Shown: positions 57,568 to 64,000 of the stretch, piece by piece
How positions within the stretch are numbered: the first letter of the stretch is position 1
Layout of the letters: every line of letters starts with the position of its first letter
IMG/VR virus record: IMGVR_UViG_3300017528_000567
Location: 62,001-126,000 of that record
Reading direction: 5' to 3' (one strand)
From: a virus
Length of the DNA: 64,000 bases
Notes under the pieces: generated by a model
Seen by the model: the letters and a program-made list of their open reading frames with translations, nothing else
Databases searched by the model: none
What the model was told of the DNA's origin: nothing
Made by a program: the position numbers and the translations under genes

Positions 57568-57960
57568 CTAAACTCCTGTTGTAATCCCGCCGGTTGCGGG
57601 TTCAGAGAACTTCCCACGTTGTTGATCGATTCTGAGCATTCTCAGCACCGCGCCGTAGTCCGCGTAGAATGCAGCCACGGACTTGATGAACTTGAGGTGG
57701 TCCGCTTGCCAAGCAAACGAAGCTTGTCGGACCCAGAGACGCATGCGGCGCAGATACTTGATGTACTTCGGTGCGAACTCGAGCATCTGGAGCTCGTGTT
57801 CTGCGAGCTCCAGATTGAGATACCGCGCCTCGATGTCCTTGAGCAGGACCTGCACTTGGTGCAAAAAGAGCAGTCTACGCGGCTGCCAGACTTGATGAAT
57901 CGACTGGAATTCGTGGTTCGGCTCCTGCTCCAAGATCCATGAGAGGTTTGGATACGGCAT
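57568..57960 (-). CDS. Helical protein of unknown function
   Basis: The protein has 130 aa. It is largely helical: LLFLHQVQVLLKDIEARYLN, LELAEHELQMLEFAPKYIK and LWVRQASFAWQADHLKFIKS. No good SD precedes ATG 57960. Its size and helical bundle style resemble small connector or chaperone proteins. It lies between two IPT-like virion genes, so it may help them assemble. No family was assigned. Confidence 0.6.
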   Translation of the reverse strand: MPYPNLSWILEQEPNHEFQSIHQVWQPRRLLFLHQVQVLLKDIEARYLNLELAEHELQMLEFAPKYIKYLRRMRLWVRQASFAWQADHLKFIKSVAAFYADYGAVLRMLRIDQQRGKFSEPATGGITTGV

Positions 57961-58029
57961 CTGAACTCAGTGCTCTCCAAGGCTCGATTCGCTGTTGTAT
58001 CGCTTCCCACGCAATGCTTGCCTCTGAGA

Positions 58030-58884
58030 TCAGGTGATCGCTACAGGACCCGCGGACCCACCGCTTGTCGTGACCTTTGCGGATGACGCTGTCACCACGA
58101 CACCTGGGATAAGAGCTGCCGGAATCGAGATCGCGGACGGCCCGATTGTACCACCACCCCCAGTAATCTGGGTGTTGGTCAAACTGATCGCGCCTGTGCC
58201 GGTGATCGCTACAGTGAGTGGAATCGCGAAGTTGGTGCCCGTTAGAGCAAGCGATGTTGTAAGGACGGCAGTCGTCAACGTAGGCGGTGCTGCCAGGGTA
58301 AGAACGTTGCTGGATTTAGCGTTGGCAATCACCTTCACAGACGACGTGCCTGCTGCAACACCAGCCAGAAGGGGGGGCGTATTGATAACGATAGAGGTTG
58401 CCGCAACGCTACCGCCAGCCGTAATCTGTGCCTGTGTCAGTGTTATCGCGCCAGTTCCAGTGATCACGACCGTCGTAGTATCCGGGGCCTGCGACGTAAG
58501 AGTGAGGCCCGTCAGAGTAAGAGTTCCGGCGACAAGGCTTGCACCAGACAGCGTTGGCGTCTGGACCTGCGAGGCTAGCACCGAAGTCACCGTGACTAGT
58601 CCCGCCGCCTTCAACTTGCTGATCTTGCCTTTACCTGCAGACAGCACGACCCGCGGGGTCTGATTGAGATCGATGTAGCCCGGAACCGTTGGGTTGCCGG
58701 TGCTGGCTTGCGTCCGTGGTACGTAGCAAGGCTGCTTGGGCTTGTTTGCATAGCCGTCGCGAGGGTACGCGTCCGGGTTACCCAGAGAGCCGATGCGATG
58801 GACCTCTTTGTTGGGGAGGCCATCGTCGATGTCATCGATCAGGATGGCACCAGCCACGGATTGATTGTGCTGAATTCGGTACAT
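58030..58884 (-). CDS. Virion protein with two IPT/TIG-like repeats
   Basis: The protein has 284 aa. The SD AGGAGAG lies nine bases before ATG. The N-terminal 80 residues (LIDDIDDGLPNKEVHRIGSL, NPTVPGYIDLNQTPRVVL) are followed by two similar beta repeats: TVVITGTGAITLTQAQITAG with SSVKVIANAKSSNVLTL, and TVAITGTGAISLTNTQITGG with SSAKVTTSGGSAGPVAI. They match the IPT-like domain of the 373-aa protein. It is probably a surface or fibre-associated protein. Confidence 0.65.
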   Translation of the reverse strand: MYRIQHNQSVAGAILIDDIDDGLPNKEVHRIGSLGNPDAYPRDGYANKPKQPCYVPRTQASTGNPTVPGYIDLNQTPRVVLSAGKGKISKLKAAGLVTVTSVLASQVQTPTLSGASLVAGTLTLTGLTLTSQAPDTTTVVITGTGAITLTQAQITAGGSVAATSIVINTPPLLAGVAAGTSSVKVIANAKSSNVLTLAAPPTLTTAVLTTSLALTGTNFAIPLTVAITGTGAISLTNTQITGGGGTIGPSAISIPAALIPGVVVTASSAKVTTSGGSAGPVAIT

Positions 58885-58964
58885 TAGGGTGCTCTCTCCT
58901 AGGCGAGTACGAGAAAATGTCTCGTGAGAGATAGGCGATAAAAGGAAGTGCGGGGTTTGGCGCC

Positions 58965-59849
58965 CTACTTATCTGTGCAAGTTGGCGGTGCCCCGCGACC
59001 CAAAGCGCAGGCATCCTCATACCCGAGCTCGATCAGCTCACGCACGGCACCCGGCTCAAACGTCAACCCATCCCCCGCGATGGTGCCCAAGTCAATCTTG
59101 GGTTTTAGAACGCGGAGGGTGACCTTCCGATAGTCCGCATGCGCATTCCGTAGGTCACAGATCTTCAGGTCGTCGCGCATGACCTCGTTGATCAAAAGGT
59201 TGACGGCCCGCAACGCCAAGTCAGGCAGCGCCGATTTCCCCGCGCACTTGAACGGGGCTGGCAACCGGGGGTCGGTGCACAGGATCACGTCAATCTCGGT
59301 TGCTCCGGCCCGGACAGCCTCACCCAGTGGGGTAACCGACCGTAGCGCCCCGTCCGCCCAGAGCTCGCCCTCGACTTTGACGGGCAGGAACATCCCGGGG
59401 AACGCCGACGACGCCAGCACCCAAGACAAGATGTCCATCTCGGTCTCATCCACGGTGCGGCTCTCACCGGAGTCCCAAGAAACCGCCAAGATGCGGAGCA
59501 TCCTACCCGAGCTCCGGATCTTCTCCACGTCCAACGAGCTGCGGACCCACTTATGCAGCGGCTCCGAGTTATAGACAGAGGGCTTCCACAAGGCTGATGC
59601 CATGCCAAACGGCCACCAAGACTTGCGAACCTTCGAGGTGTCCACGTCCAGCCAGAACCGATTCAAGTCTCCCCATGCCACCTTCGGAGACCCCTTTGGT
59701 GCTTGACACAGGACGGCCGCATTCAGAGCGCCGACAGAGATACCGGCGATCAGGTCGTAATCGACCCCGTCCTCTGCCATCCACTTCTTTAGTACCCCGA
59801 CCTCGTAGGCCCCCTTTGACCCGCCGCCACTAAGAACCAAAGCTCTCAT
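58965..59849 (-). CDS. Patatin-like phospholipase
   Basis: The protein has 294 aa. The start ATG 59849 has no clear SD. Patatin motifs are complete: ALVLSGGGSKGAYEVGVL (oxyanion Gly-rich loop), LIAGISVGALNAAV (nucleophile S38 in GxSxG) and ELWADGALRSVTP (D166 of the Ser-Asp dyad). No signal peptide or membrane span was seen. Patatins cleave membrane phospholipids. In a phage such an enzyme could aid lysis, disturb host membranes or be part of the virion. It lies between fibre-type genes, so a virion location is possible but unproved. Confidence 0.9.
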   Translation of the reverse strand: MRALVLSGGGSKGAYEVGVLKKWMAEDGVDYDLIAGISVGALNAAVLCQAPKGSPKVAWGDLNRFWLDVDTSKVRKSWWPFGMASALWKPSVYNSEPLHKWVRSSLDVEKIRSSGRMLRILAVSWDSGESRTVDETEMDILSWVLASSAFPGMFLPVKVEGELWADGALRSVTPLGEAVRAGATEIDVILCTDPRLPAPFKCAGKSALPDLALRAVNLLINEVMRDDLKICDLRNAHADYRKVTLRVLKPKIDLGTIAGDGLTFEPGAVRELIELGYEDACALGRGAPPTCTDK

Positions 59850-59876
59850 GCAGACGGAAACCCATAAGTGGCTTCA

Positions 59877-60761
59877 TTAGCAAGGCCAAACCCCGCTCAT
59901 ACCGCTCTGCGCTCTGGTGGCACCGTTGTCGCCGTACCAGGTGGTTGTCCCGTTGGCTGCAGAAATCTCTAACCAGGCGAGAAAGTGGCGCCCGATAGGC
60001 ACTAAGAGTGAACACACTGCACTGTGCTCATGAACGATGCTACCGTTGTCGGCGACACCACCGTTGACGCTACCTGTGAGCGTCGCAGTCGTTGAGTCAA
60101 AGCCAAAGCCGACACCACGCTCACGAGGAAGAATTGCATCAGAGTTACCAGATGCAATCAACAACCGGCCAGCGAGAACGCACTCCTGCAGTCCTGCCAC
60201 AACATCAAGTTGATAGTTAGCCGACCCCTGGGCCTGGCGGAACGTCTGAGTGGTATATGTCCAGGAGTCGACGTTAGTTTCAACGTTCCAAGCTGCAATC
60301 ACGCGATTAGAGGCATTCCAAAGGTCTAATCGAGCTGGAGCATTGATCCCTTGCGTAACCCAAGAATATGAAGTGGCAGTTCTCGGGCGACACGTACCGA
60401 CGTACCGGTGTGTAATGGCACCAGAACGAGACCACACCCCATCTTGAAGTACCAATGGAGTGGCACGTGCTGTTGCATTGGTCCAATTGAGCGTCTCAAG
60501 CGTAAGGACGCCGTTGAGATTGAAAACGAAGAGATCAAAGGGCAGATCCGCCGTCCTGCCAGTCACAGCCAACGATACCTGCCCACTGTAAAAGACATCC
60601 CAAGTCGCGCCATTATATAAGGCGATTCGATTTCCGTTGAACGGAGTCAGGTAAATCGTGTTCAGACCGACGTTGTCTGTCGTCATGATGGGACTTCCCG
60701 TGACGCCGGTCAGTCGAAAGCTGTTGATGTCCGGCTGATTGTTGGGCTCATATAATGGCAT
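59877..60761 (-). CDS. Fibre-type virion protein
   Basis: The protein has 294 aa. The SD GGGAGG lies six bases before the ATG. The layout matches a recurring phage surface family: NTIYLTPFNGNRIALYNGAT, LPFDLFVFNLNGVLTLETLN, ARATPLVLQDGVWSRSG and ITHRYVGTCRPR. The second half is beta-rich (LLIASGNSDAILPRERGVGF). It begins right after the long fibre gene, so it is probably part of the same fibre or adhesin complex. No enzyme motif is present. Confidence 0.7.
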   Translation of the reverse strand: MPLYEPNNQPDINSFRLTGVTGSPIMTTDNVGLNTIYLTPFNGNRIALYNGATWDVFYSGQVSLAVTGRTADLPFDLFVFNLNGVLTLETLNWTNATARATPLVLQDGVWSRSGAITHRYVGTCRPRTATSYSWVTQGINAPARLDLWNASNRVIAAWNVETNVDSWTYTTQTFRQAQGSANYQLDVVAGLQECVLAGRLLIASGNSDAILPRERGVGFGFDSTTATLTGSVNGGVADNGSIVHEHSAVCSLLVPIGRHFLAWLEISAANGTTTWYGDNGATRAQSGMSGVWPC

Positions 60762-60771
60762 CTAGACCTCC

Positions 60772-63700
60772 CTAGGTGAGTTCCGTCATACGAGCGCTTC
60801 CAGTGGCGGACGCCCAGATTCCGTCTATCGTACCCGTATACTGGAAAGGGACCTCGTAGTAAGCGTAGGCGACCATCCTAGTGGTGAAGCTCGTGACACT
60901 CGCTGTTGAGCCGAGCTTCAAATACAAGACTGACGCCGAGTCGTTGAAGACGGTCGCCCCTTTCCGAGCTGCGTTCGCAGCCAGGAGCACGACAGTGGAG
61001 GCGCTGCTAGCCACATTCGTTTGATTCGAAGTAGGGGACGAGGCTGGGGCTGACGCAACCTGCAGGCGGCCGGCCGTATCGACCGTTGCCTTGCGCCACG
61101 CAAACGTGCCGTCACTGATCTGCATGCCGCTATGAGAGGTCTCACTCACAGCGACGCCAATCAGATTGAAGGTCGGAGCACTAGCAGGTGGCGTCGTGTG
61201 ATTGATGCTATGAAGGCGAACTGGCAACGCCTGTTGGCCGATGATGGGAAAGTTGGCACCCGAGACAGGAACCTCAAGGGTGTCGATGTACCAGTAGATC
61301 AGATCCGCTCGAACATATATGGCGTAGCGGTGCTGCAGACCGTCGACTGGCCGCACAATTGGCAACGAGGTTGTTTTTGATCCGCCGGCATAAACCACGG
61401 CGTTCAACGCGCCGGTAAGGTCTTGCTCATAGCCCACCCCATCCTGGATCGGAGTAGCCGCAGTCCAACCACCAGGAGCCGTAGCCAAGCCCCAAAATCT
61501 GTGGTTATTGGTCAGCGCCGTAGCCTCAAGCTGCACCGACCCTCCGAAGATCTGGTAGCTGAGCCCGACGGGTCGAAATAGAGCCTGAGAGGTTAGAGCC
61601 GCGCCATTCGAGGCCGTCGTACCAGTAGTCATCGCGAGAGCGCCGTTACCCTGTGTCATGGTGGCGCCGCCAACCAATGTCTGAATCCATCGGTTTGTGG
61701 TATCTACAACGGTGCCATCGAACGGCTCCGTAAATATCTCGGAGCCTTCAGTGCTAACCTTCAGCGTTCCGTAAGCAGTGACTTGCCCGGTTATCCCTAG
61801 AGCGAGCGCGCCCGGGGAAGTCAGGACACTATATCCAGCTCCCGCAGTCGTGTACCGAGCCAAAACGGCTCCCGGACGGGCCGAGCCCCGGAGCGTGATA
61901 TTTGCGGTTCCAGACGTATAGGCCGAGACACGGATTCGTGTGTGCCCGGCGCCGCCCACGCCAACGACAACACGAGCAGTCGCTGTGTTAGCAGCGGCAA
62001 ACGCAACGGAGTTAGCTTTAAGTGCTGTTGACGGATCATCTAGGAAAGTGGTGACCCAGGTGGTTCCCCCGTCGAATGAAACCTCCGGCAGTATCGTTCC
62101 AATCAAGGTACCAGCGGCCAGCTGAAAACCTACAGACCCGATGCCACTGGTCGCGATTTGAACTGCTGCATTCAGCGCACCTAGAGCTCCCGTTGCCGTT
62201 ACATCTGGAGTGACAGTAGCGCTTGTGCTATTGGGCGAGACGGCCACTACCAACGCGGTGTCAGTCGCAAGTGCCGGGCTGCTGGCAGGCTTCACGGTGC
62301 CAAAATTGGTGCCGTCCGTGATTCGGGCATTTGTATTTATTCGCCCGTTGACGTCGCCCGAAACACTCTGAATGTTGGTGCCATCATCGACCATTGAAAG
62401 GGTGCCAGTAGCGGTCCCCCGAGCGGCGCCGTCAGCGTACTGAGACCCACCCCCAAACGTTGTGACTTGGTTGCCGGCGGCGTCGTAGATCGCGACATCC
62501 AAGGGCTGGTGGTTCGCCCCCGAGGCGGTGCTCGTGAGATCTGCCGCCGCCGTGCTGCCCTTCGCGCCACCCCTGATGATGGCCTTGGCTGTACCGCCTG
62601 TGAGGGTTGCATCCAAAGCCAGGCCGTTGGTGGTCCCGATGTTCGACGTTACTGTGCCGCTGACCGGAAGCGCGCTCTGGTCACTCGCCAAGACAACCGG
62701 AGTAGAGGCCGCCGAAGTCTTTTGCCCGAGCGTGTTGATCCGACCCGTGAACGTTGCATCGGCTAGGCGGGTCGCAAGCGTCGCCTCGGTAGCAGCTCCT
62801 GCGGGCAACGGAAGAGAGCCAGCACTGACCGAGACCGTATTGTTGGGTGAGACCGCGACAACAAGGGCTGTATCCGTGGCGACGGCAGCTGCACTCGCGG
62901 GCTTGACGGTGCCAAAGTTAGTGCCATCCGTCACGCGTGCGTTCGTATTGAGACGGCCCGTAGTGTCACCAGAGACGCTCTGGATGTTGGTCCCGTCATC
63001 CACCATCAGGAGATTGCCGGTAGCCGTACCCCTGGCTACCCCATCAGCATACTGAGTGCCACCACCGCCAAACGACGTGACCTGATTGCCCGCTGCATCA
63101 TAGATGGCAACGTCCAACGCCTGATGGTTAGCGCCGGACGCACTGCTCGTGACATCTGCCGCCGTTGTGCTGCCCTTAGCACCACCTCGTGCAATGGCCT
63201 TCGCCGTGCCGCCCGTGAGGGTTGCATTCAAGGCAAGAGTACCTGCGGTGCCGATGTTCGCGGTCACCGTGCCGCTGACTGGGACCGCAGTTTGATCGGA
63301 TGCCAGAACCACAGGGGTCGAGCTCGCCGAAGTCTTCTGACCCAACGTGTTGACACGGGACGTGAACGTCGAATCCGCTAAGCGTGTTGCGAGCGTGACT
63401 TCCGTGGCTGCGCCGGTAGGCAAAGGAAGCGAAGTCGCGCTGATTGGCAGTGTGCTATTCGGAGAGATCGCGACCACGAGTGCCGGATCCGTGACCACGG
63501 CTGCTGTGCTCGCAGCCTTGACCGCAGCGACATTCGTGCCGTCGGTAATCTTGGTCTGTTGACTGCCACTTGTCTGATTGGTCTTGATAACCGACAAGTT
63601 GTCGTCGTCTGCGGCGATCGCTACCCTGAGAGTCGCAGTTGATGAATTGCCCTTGTCAACGTCGGTGTTCCGCCCGGCAACCTTAGCCAGGTCGATCTTC

Positions 63701-64000
63701 GAGGTCGACACAACACTGCTGATCTCGCTGTTGACATCACTGCCATGGACCTGGCCGCCGATCGCCCACAACGAATCCACCACCACTCCAGCAAGGGTGG
63801 AGTTCACGTTAGTAAACTCAAGGCCGACCGCGTAGTATGTGATCGCCGACAGGTCCCATCCGTTACCTACGCTGGCATTGGAAGTACCAAGCGGTGCGCG
63901 AAAGCTCTGCCAGACGCCTCCAACGGCACTACTATTCGCGACAGAAACACTCCACGAGTTATAGTTACTGTCATCGGTACCCAACCGGATGACTACGTTG
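60772..64000 (-). CDS. Long tail fibre/adhesin, N-terminus beyond the window
   Basis: The frame is open through the right edge (codons NVVIRLGTDDS); the TTG at 63984 is therefore probably internal. At least 1075 residues are visible. The first part is lectin-like (NYNSWSVSVANSSAVGGVWQ). Then come two 205/204-residue tandem repeats and a short third piece. After these lies a jelly-roll-type region (EIFTEPFDGTVVDTTNRWIQ, YAIYVRADLIYWYIDTLEVP). The C-terminal cap is VASSASTVVLLAANAARKG with VPFQYTGTIDGIWASATGSA, a common end of phage fibres. It probably contacts the host surface. Confidence 0.8.
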   Translation of the reverse strand, partial: NVVIRLGTDDSNYNSWSVSVANSSAVGGVWQSFRAPLGTSNASVGNGWDLSAITYYAVGLEFTNVNSTLAGVVVDSLWAIGGQVHGSDVNSEISSVVSTSKIDLAKVAGRNTDVDKGNSSTATLRVAIAADDDNLSVIKTNQTSGSQQTKITDGTNVAAVKAASTAAVVTDPALVVAISPNSTLPISATSLPLPTGAATEVTLATRLADSTFTSRVNTLGQKTSASSTPVVLASDQTAVPVSGTVTANIGTAGTLALNATLTGGTAKAIARGGAKGSTTAADVTSSASGANHQALDVAIYDAAGNQVTSFGGGGTQYADGVARGTATGNLLMVDDGTNIQSVSGDTTGRLNTNARVTDGTNFGTVKPASAAAVATDTALVVAVSPNNTVSVSAGSLPLPAGAATEATLATRLADATFTGRINTLGQKTSAASTPVVLASDQSALPVSGTVTSNIGTTNGLALDATLTGGTAKAIIRGGAKGSTAAADLTSTASGANHQPLDVAIYDAAGNQVTTFGGGSQYADGAARGTATGTLSMVDDGTNIQSVSGDVNGRINTNARITDGTNFGTVKPASSPALATDTALVVAVSPNSTSATVTPDVTATGALGALNAAVQIATSGIGSVGFQLAAGTLIGTILPEVSFDGGTTWVTTFLDDPSTALKANSVAFAAANTATARVVVGVGGAGHTRIRVSAYTSGTANITLRGSARPGAVLARYTTAGAGYSVLTSPGALALGITGQVTAYGTLKVSTEGSEIFTEPFDGTVVDTTNRWIQTLVGGATMTQGNGALAMTTGTTASNGAALTSQALFRPVGLSYQIFGGSVQLEATALTNNHRFWGLATAPGGWTAATPIQDGVGYEQDLTGALNAVVYAGGSKTTSLPIVRPVDGLQHRYAIYVRADLIYWYIDTLEVPVSGANFPIIGQQALPVRLHSINHTTPPASAPTFNLIGVAVSETSHSGMQISDGTFAWRKATVDTAGRLQVASAPASSPTSNQTNVASSASTVVLLAANAARKGATVFNDSASVLYLKLGSTASVTSFTTRMVAYAYYEVPFQYTGTIDGIWASATGSARMTELT
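62224..63549 (-). repeat. Tandem 615-bp coding repeats in the fibre gene
   Basis: Unit 1 spans about 62935-63549 (205 codons). Unit 2 spans about 62323-62934 (204 codons). A partial third copy lies at about 62224-62322. Units open with VTDGTNFGTVKPAS or ITDGTNVAAVKAAS, and hold SLPLPTGAATEVTLATRLAD and GGTAKAIARGGAKGST. The copies differ by one codon in length (FGGGGTQ versus FGGGSQ). Such repeats change copy number by recombination and would change fibre length. Confidence 0.85.

Noticed and set aside
63982-63984. TTG as the true start of the long fibre gene
   Set aside because: The frame stays open upstream to the window edge, and the protein pattern continues through VVIRLGTDDS.
1-64000. 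tRNA genes and CRISPR arrays
   Set aside because: No tRNA-like cloverleaf or array of short spaced repeats was noticed in any gap. Gaps are short and mostly explained. A tRNAscan run would be decisive.

Overview
This window is a GC-rich stretch of the genome of a contractile-tailed bacteriophage (myovirus morphology, Caudoviricetes). A prophage copy cannot be excluded, but no host-like gene, integrase or attachment site was seen. Nearly every gene lies on the minus strand, so transcription runs from high to low coordinates. Genes are tightly packed, with many TGATG/ATGA/GTGA start-stop overlaps and good Shine-Dalgarno (SD) sequences. Several virion proteins are unusually large (sheath 1434 aa, hub 1170 aa, one tail protein 2029 aa), which suggests a large-genome phage. 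No terminase, portal, major capsid protein, polymerase, tRNA or CRISPR array was recognised here. The host cannot be named; a cell-wall peptidase in the baseplate implies a bacterium with peptidoglycan.

Layout in the direction of transcription (right to left). 64.0-58.0 kb: tail-fibre or adhesin genes, one of them partial and carrying 205-residue tandem repeats, plus a patatin-like phospholipase and IPT/TIG-like virion proteins. 57.9-52.2 kb: small virion proteins, a possible holin and an Ig-like structural protein. 52.2-49.9 kb: a fractured neck-type gene. Its N-terminal half ends in a 31-residue intein N-fragment, a Vsr-like homing endonuclease gene follows, and then comes the intein C-fragment fused to a 75-residue C-extein. 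49.9-44.5 kb: a HExxH metalloprotease, a pyruvyl-transferase-like protein, a family 2 glycosyltransferase and neck/completion proteins. 44.5-41.3 kb: a Dps-like ferritin, an actin-like ATPase and another structural protein. 41.3-36.4 kb: a zinc ribbon protein and the giant sheath.

36.2-29.6 kb is a non-structural island inside the tail module. It holds a UvrD-type helicase, a helix-turn-helix protein, the only plus-strand gene of the window, and three proteins of unknown function. 29.6-0 kb is a classical contractile-tail morphogenesis order: tube, two chaperone-like proteins, tape measure, XkdP-like hub component, hub component fused to an M15 peptidase, hub, spike, hydrophobic Gly-rich protein, very large tail protein, FnIII protein, wedge-like protein, baseplate J-like protein, and a partial tail protein at the edge.

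The genes fit together as follows. Sheath, tube, tape measure, hub, spike and wedge build the injection machine. The M15 peptidase domain would open peptidoglycan during injection. The neck genes would connect the tail to a capsid encoded elsewhere. The trans-splicing intein must work to give full-length neck protein. The accessory enzymes (Dps, actin-like, phospholipase, sugar transferases) probably act on the host cell or on virion surfaces. Regulatory signals are sparse. The best are a hairpin that hides the ribosome-binding site of a tail-assembly gene and a recurrent AGATGT motif in several of the few real intergenic gaps.
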